Positions 1-7,819 of a DNA stretch of 19,917 nucleotides are shown here, piece by piece. The position numbers were made by a program, and so were the translations under genes. The stretch lies in NCBI GenBank assembly GCA_020848015.1, contig JADLBA010000075.1, forward strand, positions 1 to 19,917, in the 5' to 3' direction. This stretch comes from Crocinitomicaceae bacterium (GTDB taxonomy: Bacteria; Bacteroidota; Bacteroidia; Flavobacteriales_D; Sanyastnellaceae). The notes under the pieces were generated by a model. The model worked only from the letters and a program-made list of their open reading frames with translations. It was not told the DNA's origin and made no database searches. Numbering within the stretch: position 1 is the first letter of the stretch; every line of letters starts with the position of its first letter.

Positions 1-738
1 TGCCTGAATATCTCCATAAGTTCTCAAACCATTAGATGGGGGGGAGGAACTTGTACCAACGCTAAGCCCGTTGCTGATATATGAAGCTCCTGAGCCGGTA
101 ATATTTGTACTCCCCACAACAAAAGAATTTGAACTTGTGTTAATCTTTATATCGCCGCTCGACAATATACCAGAGGTAGGAGGAGAGGTGGTTGTTCCGA
201 CACGTAAACCATCGGTAATGTATGTGTCTCCATCTACCAATAATTCATAGGATGAACTTGGGCCGCCGAAGCTATTAATAGAAACAGCGTTCCACGTCGG
301 GTCAATTTCGAGTACATCATTACATTCCCACTGGCCATTATTATATACAGCCGTCATATCTTCTGACGGGGAGCTACAGTTGATAGTAGTACCGCCACCG
401 CCACCACCGCCGCCAACAGCGGTCCAGGCTGACCCATTCCAATAGTAAAATCCTGCGGGAGAAAGCCCGCCGCTTCCATTGTTATACACCAGCAAACGGG
501 TAGCTGGGGAGGGTATGGTACTCACATCGCTGGTCCCGGTGAGCGCTATGCGGGGGATCAATACCCCTTTATCCGCATAATCCACATCGAGTGCAGCGGA
601 AGTAGCGGGGGCATTGCCGGAGGTATTGATACTGACACCGTCTTGTGAGAGAAGATGATCTGAGTAAAGAGTTCCCGCAGCCATCAGGGTCATGCCCATG
701 AGTGCCCGGAACTTTGGAAGAGTAGTAAAGTGTTTCAT
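1..738 (-). CDS. Secreted fibre-like protein, paralog of the next gene, 3' end outside window
   Basis: This reading frame is open from an ATG at 738 to the left edge (246 codons), so the C-terminus is missing. The N-terminus has a few basic residues and then a hydrophobic stretch, consistent with a signal peptide of about 30 residues. It then carries a domain with the motif DKGVLIPRIAL, a tryptophan-rich segment (FYYWNGSAW) and a poly-glycine hinge of about eight glycines. After that come beta-rich units such as SSSYELLVDG and RVGTTTSPPTSGI. The order of parts and many motifs match the protein at 904-2340, so the two arose by duplication. By analogy the missing part should hold an S74 chaperone domain of roughly 150 to 180 residues. 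It probably forms a trimeric, cell-surface or secreted fibre, which is inferred from the paralog. It lies 165 bases downstream of that gene on the same strand. This copy has only one SSSY unit, where the paralog has three. Confidence 0.8.
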   Translation of the reverse strand, partial: MKHFTTLPKFRALMGMTLMAAGTLYSDHLLSQDGVSINTSGNAPATSAALDVDYADKGVLIPRIALTGTSDVSTIPSPATRLLVYNNGSGGLSPAGFYYWNGSAWTAVGGGGGGGGTTINCSSPSEDMTAVYNNGQWECNDVLEIDPTWNAVSINSFGGPSSSYELLVDGDTYITDGLRVGTTTSPPTSGILSSGDIKINTSSNSFVVGSTNITGSGASYISNGLSVGTSSSPPSNGLRTYGDIQA

Positions 739-903
739 TGTTATTTAGTTTTGGTGATGAATGAATTTATAGGATCGGATAGTAGTATTCAAATAAGGTT
801 TGTCTTAGCAGAGTAAATGTAGTGATTTATTCTGTATGATTTCCATGAGTATATCAATTTTTGTTATCAGGTGTTGTTAAAATTATTTTCGTATTGTGTT
901 GCT

Positions 904-2340
904 TTATTTCTCCGCAATCTGGGGCGGGGTTTGCAGGCCGAGCTCTTTTACCGCCGGGGTGGTGGCGGCCAAGCTGCTGATGAGCTTGTTCACAGTCGCC
1001 TTCAACTCGGCAATTTCCTGTTGTTGTTGCTGAATAAGGCGATCTTGCTCGGCAACGATAGGCACAAGGTAAACACCGACCTTGTCATAGCGCACACTGT
1101 AACATTCCTGCTGGGTGGTATCTACAATTTCTCTTCCGGTTTCAGCATCAATTTTAAACAATCCGGTATCGCCTACCCAGCTTCTCTTAGGGCCGTAAAC
1201 CACGAGGTCGGGCACTACTTTCTCCACCTCTTCCGCAATGAGTCCGATGTCGGCATCACCGCCACAGGCCGGTTTCAGATTAAAACTGACGGGGTGGAGT
1301 TTGAATAATTGTTCTTTATCAATCTTCAGGTCTTTGATATTTTCTTTCACCTTGATGGTAGAAGACTGCACTTTGATATAACCACTGGAACTTCTCACTA
1401 GTGCTGTTCCCGAAGAAGAGGCCGATGCGAGGATGTACTCTCCTCCTGTCTGAATATTTCCAGAAGTTCTCAATCCGCTGGAAGGGGGAGAGGAGGTCGT
1501 ACCAACACTAAGCCCTCCGCTGATTATTGAATTTCCTGAGCCGGTAATATCTGTAGAGCCGACAACAAACGAACTGCTGCTGCTGTATAGCTCTACATCG
1601 CCGCCAGAGATAATACCATTGGTGGGGGGCGAGGTACTGGTTCCGACTCTTACACCATCATCAAAGTAACCGTGTCCGGCTACGCGAAGGCGGTACGATG
1701 AAGAAGGAGTGGTGCCGATGCCGACATAATCAGTAAAATGACCATCGCCGTCCACGCTGAGTTCATACGAAGAGTTGGGGCTGAAGCCTATCCCGACATT
1801 GGCTCCACTACCGCCTACCCGCAGGTCGTAGGAAGAACTGGGAGAAGTATTGATCGCTACACTGCCGCCAAAACTGTCGTCCACCTGCAGTACATCGGTA
1901 CACATCCAAGTACCGCTGCCATTGCCGCGAATAGTGTAATTATCATTGAAATTGGTGCAGGCAGGGGATAATGTAACACCGGCTCCGCCGCCGCTTCCTC
2001 CGCCAGTACCTGTTTGCAGTCGTTCCCAGGAGAAGCCTGTCCAGTAATAATAACCAGGGGTAACATCGCCGGTGGTAGAGGTATTATAGACTAACAGGCT
2101 TGTGGCGGGGCTCATTACCGGGCTGGCAGAGTTGGTTGCCGACAATGCAATACGGGGGATCAGCAGTCCCTTGTCGTTGTAATTCACATCAAGTCCGGCG
2201 GAAGGATCGGCGGGAGACCCGTTGGGGTTGATACCGACACCGGTCTGTGCAAAGGAGGTGTTGCAGACAGCCGCCATAGCAGAGAAAACAGCAACGCGGA
2301 AATTTTTCGACAGTAAAGAAATCAGAACAGTTTGTTTCAT
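904..2340 (-). CDS. Secreted fibre-like protein with C-terminal S74 intramolecular chaperone domain
   Basis: This 478-residue protein starts with a signal peptide (about residues 1-31, ending ...TSFAQ). Residues 32-110 form an N-terminal domain with DKGLLIPRIAL and YYYWTGFSWERL, followed by a glycine-rich hinge (111-121). Residues about 161-300 are short beta repeats (SSSY units, then two VGT...SPP units), as expected for a trimeric beta-helix shaft. Residues about 326-456 match the Peptidase_S74 family: STIKVKENI at the start, IGLIAEEVEKVVPDLV at 365-380 and VRYDKVGVYLVPIVAEQ at 416-432. A glutamine-rich coiled coil (QQQQQEIAELK) follows. In known members this domain trimerises and folds the shaft, then cuts itself off at a serine. 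Ser327 is the likely equivalent here, but the usual Asp after the serine is Thr. There is no type IX sorting domain, so the export route beyond Sec is unknown. No phage genes surround it, so it is more likely a host surface protein than a tail fibre. Confidence 0.85.
   Translation of the reverse strand: MKQTVLISLLSKNFRVAVFSAMAAVCNTSFAQTGVGINPNGSPADPSAGLDVNYNDKGLLIPRIALSATNSASPVMSPATSLLVYNTSTTGDVTPGYYYWTGFSWERLQTGTGGGSGGGAGVTLSPACTNFNDNYTIRGNGSGTWMCTDVLQVDDSFGGSVAINTSPSSSYDLRVGGSGANVGIGFSPNSSYELSVDGDGHFTDYVGIGTTPSSSYRLRVAGHGYFDDGVRVGTSTSPPTNGIISGGDVELYSSSSSFVVGSTDITGSGNSIISGGLSVGTTSSPPSSGLRTSGNIQTGGEYILASASSSGTALVRSSSGYIKVQSSTIKVKENIKDLKIDKEQLFKLHPVSFNLKPACGGDADIGLIAEEVEKVVPDLVVYGPKRSWVGDTGLFKIDAETGREIVDTTQQECYSVRYDKVGVYLVPIVAEQDRLIQQQQQEIAELKATVNKLISSLAATTPAVKELGLQTPPQIAEK
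1657..1860 (-). repeat. Three in-frame SSSY repeats in the fibre protein shaft
   Basis: Residues 161-228 of the fibre protein consist of three consecutive units of about 23 residues. The units begin VAINTSPSSSYDLRV, VGIGFSPNSSYELSV and VGIGTTPSSSYRLRV. A related but different pair of units (VRVGTSTSPPT and LSVGTTSSPPS) follows at residues 230 and 277. The DNA copies have diverged, so these are old protein repeats rather than a recent slippage tract. The paralog at 1-738 has one SSSY unit. Confidence 0.75.
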
Positions 2341-2396
2341 TTGTTAATAATTGGCCGGGGATGATAGTCTATCCGGAAAATTCGTAAGGGTTTTGA

Positions 2397-2404
2397 CAAA
2401 AGTA
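2397..2404 (-). promoter_or_regulatory. Candidate -7 promoter element for the fibre gene
   Basis: Read on the minus strand this is TACTTTTG, a perfect match to the Bacteroidetes -7 consensus TAnnTTTG. It lies 56 bases upstream of the ATG at 2340, which would give a leader of about 50 bases. No clear TTG was found at the usual -33 distance, so confidence is moderate. The same octamer occurs upstream of atpB. Confidence 0.4.
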
Positions 2405-2544
2405 CTATGCGTAACGAAGATTAAAAAATAATTTTAGACTGGGGATGGAAAATTAACATTTTGACCATCAAAAGGCTATGATTAATGAGGTGTACTATGA
2501 GCGGCGGAGATTGATGCTTCTTCCGTATAAACATGAACGCAAAG

Positions 2545-2997
2545 CTATTGAACGGTAAATTCAAGCACCGAAATGAAGGCTGCACCCGTACCAATGTCTA
2601 ATGTGGTGTTTTCTGGTATCCAAAAGGGCAACTGTGTGAGGTCGCCGGTAGAGGTAATAGACGATCCTGCACTATAGTTGCTATAACAGCTTGAACTATT
2701 TGTAGCATACCGTGCACTAATGTGAATCGTCGTGCCATTCACCTTGATTTGGGTTGAATTTCCCTTTGTAGCACAATTCCCTGGCATTGTCAATAATTGA
2801 TCGGAATTGCTAGCCACGCTGAGGACTTTCCAAACTTTTCCTGAGGGTACGGTTTGCAGCGAGGTGACGAGTGTCGCCTGACTGAATTCGAGGGTATGCG
2901 ATTGGGCACAGGCAAGCTGTGTTGCAAAAGCAGTAGCAAACATGGTAAGCAAAATCGCCGTGATTTTACAATGAGAGAAAGTCAGTTTTGTTTTCAT
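2545..2997 (-). CDS. Small secreted protein of unknown function
   Basis: This 150-residue protein has a clear signal peptide (positively charged start, hydrophobic core AILLTMFATAFATQLA, likely cut after CAQ near residue 32). The mature part is short, threonine- and serine-rich and predicted to be all beta. It contains PSGKVWKVLSV, a phrase I associate with small exported proteins in Bacteroidetes, and it ends with FISVLEFTVQ. Four cysteines remain after the signal peptide region or near it, including a pair in the NSSSCYSN and GNCATKG segments that could form a disulfide. I do not recognise a family with a known function. It is upstream of, and on the same strand as, the two fibre paralogs, with 204 bases to the nearer one, so it may be made with them or act on the same surface structure. 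That link rests only on position. Confidence 0.75.
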   Translation of the reverse strand: MKTKLTFSHCKITAILLTMFATAFATQLACAQSHTLEFSQATLVTSLQTVPSGKVWKVLSVASNSDQLLTMPGNCATKGNSTQIKVNGTTIHISARYATNSSSCYSNYSAGSSITSTGDLTQLPFWIPENTTLDIGTGAAFISVLEFTVQ

Positions 2998-3165
2998 AAT
3001 GAGAGGTATAAAATGAATTTATATATCCGTAAATATATATTTTTTGTTGTTCGGAAAAAAAACAGGTTCAAACATTCTGAGGATAGCGCGTTTAAGGCAT
3101 GAGAGGGGCAGCGTTTAAAAAATGTTTTTTTCCCGCCCGAAAAACCCATCCCTAATTGTAAATTG

Positions 3166-3308
3166 ACCCCAAAGGGGTTCACAGGTTTATAGAAATAATA
3201 GAACAATATAGACACGACCCATCGGGGTCGCACAACGGACTATAAACATCAAATCCCCTTAGGGATTATATATAAAATTGAATAGGAATGGATTTTAACC
3301 CATTCCTA
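3166..3308. repeat. Cluster of nested short palindromes, REP-like intergenic element
   Basis: The gene-free stretch 2998-3402 holds four small inverted repeats in a row. They are ACCCC/GGGGT (3166-3170 and 3174-3178), CGACCC/GGGTCG with loop ATCG (3215-3230), AATCCC/GGGATT with loop CTTA (3252-3267), and TAGGAATGG/CCATTCCTA with an 8-base loop (3283-3308). A further pair, GTTTATAG (3185-3192) and CTATAAAC (3240-3247), brackets the second hairpin. This layout resembles the REP-type palindrome clusters found between genes in many Bacteroidetes, which are thought to be moved by Y1 (RAYT) transposases; that identification is from memory. It could also help end transcription of the converging or diverging neighbours, though no long T-run follows. 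The rest of 2998-3402 shows only AT-rich sequence near the signal-peptide gene start. Confidence 0.6.
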
Positions 3309-3402
3309 CTACATTTTGAAACCAACATAACACCCGCGCCAATCGAGGGATTGAGCGCCTAATAGGCACCAGGTTGGGTGAAGTCAGGAGGAATAATTTC
3401 TC

Positions 3403-4278
3403 TCACTGACCCACCGTAAGGTAGTCCGTCGGATTGACGGGCAAACCATCTTGCCATAATTCAAAATGCAGGTGAGGCCCTTCGCTGTGGTCGCCGGAGT
3501 CGCCGATAAATGCTACCGACTCGCCTGCTTTTACAGCATCCCCTGTTTTCTTAAGCAGCACAGAATTGTGCTTGTAAACAGAGATAAGGTTGTTGGCGTG
3601 TTGTATCTGAATCACATTTCCACCATCGGCAGTAAAAGAGGCCATTATTACCGTGCCATCGAGTACCGCCTTCACAGGATCGTCCTTGGGGCCGATAAAA
3701 TCCACACCGAAATGTCCTTTCTTTGGATCAAATTCACTCGATACAGAACCATTTACCGGATTAAAAAGAAGATAATCCCGCCGGTTTGCTTTGGTGTTTT
3801 TCTCCACCGAAAGCTGAAAGCGATCCTGCTCTGATAGCCGCTGGCGAAGGGTGCTGTCCGTTTGAGAAACGCTGTATTCAAGATCAGCAGGGCGCACATT
3901 TTTGGTTCCGCTATCTGCCGCATTCCGCAGTGTGCCTCCCGATAGTAATATCTTCAGATCATTTACATAACGTTCATTCTGACCAACGACACCGAGCAAC
4001 GAGTCCACCTGCATTCTTGCCTTTCGCGCATCTTCCCGATAGACATAATCGGTAAAATCCGGTATCACATAAGCCTTGAGCGGAGTGAAGGCTACAAGGA
4101 CATAAATGAGTGCTCCAAATACGAGCAAAAGCCCACCGAACATAACTATCAGGTTCATGGGAGTGAGTGAATAAGATAACTGCTCTTCAAAAGTATTTTC
4201 ATTGAGAATGGTCAGCCTGAAGTGGCTGCGCAACTTTCTCATGAGTTTCTTTTTTACAGGCTTCGATTCTTCCGCCAT
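3403..4278 (-). CDS. Membrane-anchored M23 family peptidase (LytM domain)
   Basis: The protein is a predicted zinc endopeptidase that cuts peptide cross-links or stems in peptidoglycan in the periplasm. From the chosen ATG it has 291 residues: a basic cytoplasmic tail (1-41), one transmembrane helix (about 42-64), a helical linker (about 80-165) and an M23 domain (about 170-287). The zinc ligands are all visible: His189 and Asp193 in GHFGVD, and His271 in HLHFE, with His269 and His236 as the catalytic histidines, so the enzyme should be active. The open frame extends upstream to 4416, but those 46 residues would start inside the intergenic region and look unlike a protein N-terminus; MAEESKPVKKK at 4278 fits the family. 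It is divergent from sprE, with 232 bases between the starts. Membrane-anchored M23 enzymes often work with bactofilins, and one is encoded 3 kb away. Confidence 0.9.
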   Translation of the reverse strand: MAEESKPVKKKLMRKLRSHFRLTILNENTFEEQLSYSLTPMNLIVMFGGLLLVFGALIYVLVAFTPLKAYVIPDFTDYVYREDARKARMQVDSLLGVVGQNERYVNDLKILLSGGTLRNAADSGTKNVRPADLEYSVSQTDSTLRQRLSEQDRFQLSVEKNTKANRRDYLLFNPVNGSVSSEFDPKKGHFGVDFIGPKDDPVKAVLDGTVIMASFTADGGNVIQIQHANNLISVYKHNSVLLKKTGDAVKAGESVAFIGDSGDHSEGPHLHFELWQDGLPVNPTDYLTVGQ

Positions 4279-4510
4279 TGATTGGTTTTCTGCAACGTTG
4301 ATAAAACGCAGGCAAAAATGCAATATTTTTGCGCCTTTCGTGTTTAATGCCTGTTTAAAAAAAAATTGTGAGTTCCTGCCCCTTATTGCTAAAAAAAGAC
4401 TTAGGTCAATCGCCACATTACTGTTGTGTCGTGGATATATCTTACGTCACATCATCTTTCCAAAAGAACAGAGCTATTCCTACATTTTTCCGGGCATTCA
4501 GGTACCTAAA

Positions 4511-7207
4511 ATGCGATCGTCCGTGAAAAGACAACTCCTATTTTTCTCGCCAGTCATTATTTTTACAAGCCTCCTTGTAGCGGCCTGTTCTACGAAAAGA
4601 GACGGAGTTGCTCCCCGAATTTATCACAATACCACCACACACTTCAACGGCCATTTCAACTCCGGTGAAAGCATGAAAAAGGGAGTGGCGAAAATTGTTG
4701 CGGCAAATAAAGACGATTACGACAAAATACTCCCCGTGTTTATCTACGGCGATGAAACCACCGCTAAGTCAGCCTATCCTGAAATGGAGCGTGTGATCGA
4801 AAAATCAGAAAAGGTCATCGGTAAGCACACCATCAAGAACGAGGGAAAAAAAGAAAGAAAGCGGCCAGGATTCAACAAATGGATAGATGATAATTATATG
4901 CTGATCGGACAGGCATATTTTTATAAAAAGAATTTCATTGAAGCAGAAAAAACTTTCCAGTTTGTAAGCAGGAAATACAAGGAAGAAGAGACGGTCGCTA
5001 CCAGCAATACCTGGCTTGCAAGAAGCATGATCGAAAAAGGCGAGTACACAAAAGCTCTTCAGGTAATGAATCGCGTAGAAGCAGAAAGCAAAAAACTCGA
5101 CGACAAACTCAAAGTGGACTATTACTTAGTTTTTGCAGACCTGTATATCCGTCAAGAGAAATACAATGAAGCAGCAGAAAAACTCGAAAAAGCCATATCT
5201 CTGATAAAAAAGAAAAAGCTCCGCGCTCGCCCTCACTTCATACTTGCGCAGGTGTATGAAAAGCTGAATAAGTCGCCAGAGGCGCAAAGAGAATACGATG
5301 CGGTTGTCGTTTCAAGACCTCCGTATGAACTCGAATTCTATGCGCGAATCAATAAGGCTCTTTCTTACAACCGGCGCGGGGGCAGTTCAGATGAGATCAA
5401 AAAGCAACTGATGAAGATGCTGAAAGATGAGAAAAATCTGACCTACCGCGATCAAATTTATTATGCGCTCGGAGATATTGCGCTGGAAGAACAGGACAGA
5501 CCCACTGCCATCTACTATTTCGAAGAGTCGCTGGAGGCCAACGTGGACAACAAAAAACAAAAAGCAAAAACTTTTCTGCGGCTGGCAGACTTGTATTTTG
5601 ACCAGCGTGAATACGAGATTGCACAGGCAGATTATGACAGTACACTGAAAAATATCACCCAGGAACACAAACGGTATGTAGAGATCAGGGCACGCGCTGA
5701 AAGTCTTACAGAACTAGTCGGCTACCTCAACACCATTGAGTTGAACGACAGTTTGCTCGTGCTCTGTGGAAAAAGCGAGGCCGATAGAGAGAAAGTACTG
5801 CGTGAAGCTGTAGCACAGATTGAGCGTAATATGGAGGAAAAGAAAGCCGCTGATGAAGCGCGTGCTGCCAAGTCAATAGCGCAGCAGGGATCGGGTATTA
5901 CCGGTACATTCTGGTGTTACAATAAGGAGGCCCGGCAAAGAGGACACGATAATTTTATTGACCTCTGGGGAGATCGTCCGCTGAAAGACTACTGGCGACT
6001 TGATTCACGGCTTGCCTCTTCATTCGGAACCCCCGATGAATCTCAAGTAATAGCATCAACAAAAACGGCGGAAGGAAATAATGCCGAAACAGATCCTTAC
6101 AGGGTGCCGACAGTTGAAGAATTGAGGGCAGAACTGCCTTGCGACGACAATACAAAAATTACCGCCACAGCGGCTGCAACTGCTGAAGCCTATTATCAGG
6201 CAGGAGTCATATACAAGGAAAAACTCGACGATAGTGACAACGCAATCAGTTCTTGGGAACAACTTGTAACGAATATAGAAAACAGTGATTTTCACCCGGT
6301 GGCTATTTACCAGCTTTTCCGCACCTGGCTCTCCAAAGAACAATTGGAAAACTATAAGGGAAATCCGCTGTGTAGCACCTGCAACTCTGAATACTGGGGT
6401 GATATCATTAAAGAACGCTACCCATCCAGCGAGTGGGCGCGACTGGTTGATAATCCCGAATACCAAGACGTTCGTGAAATGAACGAGAGCGCAGAACGGG
6501 AGGCTTATGAGGCCGTTTACAAACTATACACCGGCAGAAATTATGCTGAAGCCATTACGACTTGCAATAATGTGATCAGCACACAGCCCGATAATCACCT
6601 AATCTGTAAATACAAACTTCTCCGGGCTATCTGTGTGGGCTACTCCGATGCAGTATATGGGACGAAGGAAAACTACTTGAACGAGTTGAAAGAAGTTAAA
6701 CAGAGTTGTGCCTCTTCAGATGAAGGGAAACGCGCATCCGAATTACTAAGTGCCGTCAACCAGGAGGCGGGGATTTCCGCAGAAAAAGCGGACAGCACTA
6801 CTACTTCCCAAGCACCAAAGCCCGAACCCAAACCCGAAACAAATTTCATCTTCAATGAAACATCTGAACATTATTTCGCGATGATTATTCCCGTAGAAGG
6901 GTCTTCTATAGACAAAACAAAGGCGCAAATTGCCGATTTTAATGCAGAGTTCTTTGCTTCTGCCAATGTGAAAGTGACCAATAACCTGTTAGATAAAAAC
7001 AGCCATATTGTAATGGTAAAGCCATTCAAAACCATCGCTGAGGCTAAAGACTATATGGCTACCTTCATGCTCAACACAGGAAAATTGAAAGATATAAATT
7101 CTAAGGGGTTTACCCATTTTTTGATATCAAAACAGAACTATATTGCGCTGTTCAAAAGCAAGGAATTAGATAAATACCTCGAATTTTACAAGGCTTATTA
7201 TGAATAG
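4511..7207 (+). CDS. sprE: SprE/PorW-type TPR lipoprotein of gliding and type IX secretion
   Basis: This 898-residue protein is a predicted outer-membrane or periplasmic lipoprotein needed, in relatives, for type IX secretion and gliding. The start at 4511 gives a lipoprotein signal peptide with lipobox VAAC at Cys26. The mature N-terminus (CSTKRDG, then IYHNTTTHFNGHFNSGES) is the characteristic SprE opening. Residues about 110-400 carry tetratricopeptide-type helical repeats (for example GQAYFYKKNFIEAEKTFQ and ADLYIRQEKYNEAAEKLE). The middle is charged and low in complexity. A conserved C-terminal domain (about residues 780-898) ends SKELDKYLEFYKAYYE, as in SprE relatives. The open frame extends upstream to 4202, but that part overlaps the divergent M23 gene and lacks a signal peptide. 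Bactofilin follows 32 bases after the stop. Functional assignment comes from family knowledge. Confidence 0.88.
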   Translation: MRSSVKRQLLFFSPVIIFTSLLVAACSTKRDGVAPRIYHNTTTHFNGHFNSGESMKKGVAKIVAANKDDYDKILPVFIYGDETTAKSAYPEMERVIEKSEKVIGKHTIKNEGKKERKRPGFNKWIDDNYMLIGQAYFYKKNFIEAEKTFQFVSRKYKEEETVATSNTWLARSMIEKGEYTKALQVMNRVEAESKKLDDKLKVDYYLVFADLYIRQEKYNEAAEKLEKAISLIKKKKLRARPHFILAQVYEKLNKSPEAQREYDAVVVSRPPYELEFYARINKALSYNRRGGSSDEIKKQLMKMLKDEKNLTYRDQIYYALGDIALEEQDRPTAIYYFEESLEANVDNKKQKAKTFLRLADLYFDQREYEIAQADYDSTLKNITQEHKRYVEIRARAESLTELVGYLNTIELNDSLLVLCGKSEADREKVLREAVAQIERNMEEKKAADEARAAKSIAQQGSGITGTFWCYNKEARQRGHDNFIDLWGDRPLKDYWRLDSRLASSFGTPDESQVIASTKTAEGNNAETDPYRVPTVEELRAELPCDDNTKITATAAATAEAYYQAGVIYKEKLDDSDNAISSWEQLVTNIENSDFHPVAIYQLFRTWLSKEQLENYKGNPLCSTCNSEYWGDIIKERYPSSEWARLVDNPEYQDVREMNESAEREAYEAVYKLYTGRNYAEAITTCNNVISTQPDNHLICKYKLLRAICVGYSDAVYGTKENYLNELKEVKQSCASSDEGKRASELLSAVNQEAGISAEKADSTTTSQAPKPEPKPETNFIFNETSEHYFAMIIPVEGSSIDKTKAQIADFNAEFFASANVKVTNNLLDKNSHIVMVKPFKTIAEAKDYMATFMLNTGKLKDINSKGFTHFLISKQNYIALFKSKELDKYLEFYKAYYE

Positions 7208-7239
7208 CCTGCTTTATGTTATTAAAAAACCAACGCAGC

Positions 7240-7635
7240 ATGGCAAGAACCGCCGAAACTACACCTGAAATGGCCATCAACAGGATTGTTGAAGGAACAT
7301 CTATCGAAGGAGAGATCAAGTGCGAAAGCAATATCCGAATTGACGGATCTTTCACCGGAAATCTTACGACGAAAGGACGATTAGTCATTGGGCCTGCCGG
7401 AAAAATCGAAGGCACTATTTTTTGTCAGATCGCCGAAGTGGAAGGATTAGTGAAAGGAAAAATCCGCGTTCAGCAGTTGCTCTCTCTGAAAGCCACCGCA
7501 AAAGTTGAGGGAGATATTTTCACCGACAAACTCTCGATCGAGCCGGGAGCGACCTTTTCGGGAGCCTGCAATATGGGGGCAAAGGTGAAAGAGATAAAAA
7601 AAGATGGAAGAGTTCTCGAAGCCGAAGCGGTCTGA
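7240..7635 (+). CDS. Bactofilin (polymer-forming cytoskeletal protein)
   Basis: Bactofilins form filaments of stacked beta-helices on the inner face of the membrane and place cell-wall enzymes. This 131-residue protein has the short flexible N-terminus followed by the repeating core: VEGTSIEGEIKCESNIRIDG, then GRLVIGPAGKIEG, AEVEGLVKGKIRV and AKVEGDIFTDKLSIEPGA. The length is usual for the family. An alternative ATG at 7216 would add eight residues (MLLKNQRS); I prefer 7240 because MARTAETTPEMA resembles usual bactofilin tails and the A-rich stretch before it suits initiation. The gene lies 32 bases after sprE, probably in the same transcript, and its last 32 bases overlap atpZ. Its closeness to the M23 peptidase at 3403-4278 suggests a joint role in cell shape, which is inference. 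Confidence 0.9.
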   Translation: MARTAETTPEMAINRIVEGTSIEGEIKCESNIRIDGSFTGNLTTKGRLVIGPAGKIEGTIFCQIAEVEGLVKGKIRVQQLLSLKATAKVEGDIFTDKLSIEPGATFSGACNMGAKVKEIKKDGRVLEAEAV

Positions 7636-7819
7636 TTCAATCCTCCGCTTTAGTGGAATGGCAGCACAAATGGGTCTCACAATCGGGCTTGGGGTATGGG
7701 GCGGAATCAAACTTGATGAGCGGTTTCCAAATTCTTTCCACGCCTGGACCCTCTCCCTGTCACTTTTATCCGTAGGCATCGCTATGTTTATGGTCATTCG
7801 AGACCTGATGAAAAAATGA
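7604..7819 (+). CDS. AtpZ-like small membrane protein of the F-ATPase locus
   Basis: This 71-residue protein has two predicted membrane helices (about residues 19-37 and 47-66). The first ends in GGIKLDE, the G..LD motif of the AtpZ/AtpI family (annotated as F0F1-ATPase Ca2+/Mg2+ transporter subunit), and FPN follows. In other bacteria AtpI helps assemble the c-ring, and AtpZ with AtpI has been linked to Mg2+/Ca2+ handling. The start at 7604 lies inside the bactofilin gene (32-base overlap). A later Met at residue 19 (7658) would remove the overlap but also the polar head EEFSKPKRSDSILRFSG, which looks like the normal N-terminus. The overlap suggests translational coupling. The stop overlaps the next start (ATGA). 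Confidence 0.8.
   Translation: MEEFSKPKRSDSILRFSGMAAQMGLTIGLGVWGGIKLDERFPNSFHAWTLSLSLLSVGIAMFMVIRDLMKK

Noticed and set aside
871..1308. Plus-strand open frame of 145 codons
   Set aside because: It lies opposite the S74 gene, which has a signal peptide, repeats and a recognised domain. The plus-strand peptide has no family features.
1..2340. Prophage tail fibre locus
   Set aside because: S74 domains occur in phages, but no other phage gene is present and all three proteins have signal peptides.
2994..3233. Minus-strand open frame of 79 codons
   Set aside because: Most of it is a translation of the palindrome cluster (RPRW, NPFG), a typical false gene call in Bacteroidetes repeats.
4279..4416. 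Upstream extension of the M23 peptidase frame
   Set aside because: The extra 46 residues lie in the shared intergenic region and do not resemble a protein N-terminus. MAEESK at 4278 suits the family.
4202..4510. Upstream extension of the sprE frame
   Set aside because: It overlaps the divergent M23 gene, and only the start at 4511 gives a lipoprotein signal peptide.
5387..5668. Antisense frames within sprE and the atp genes
   Set aside because: They lie wholly opposite well-supported genes and show no family motifs.
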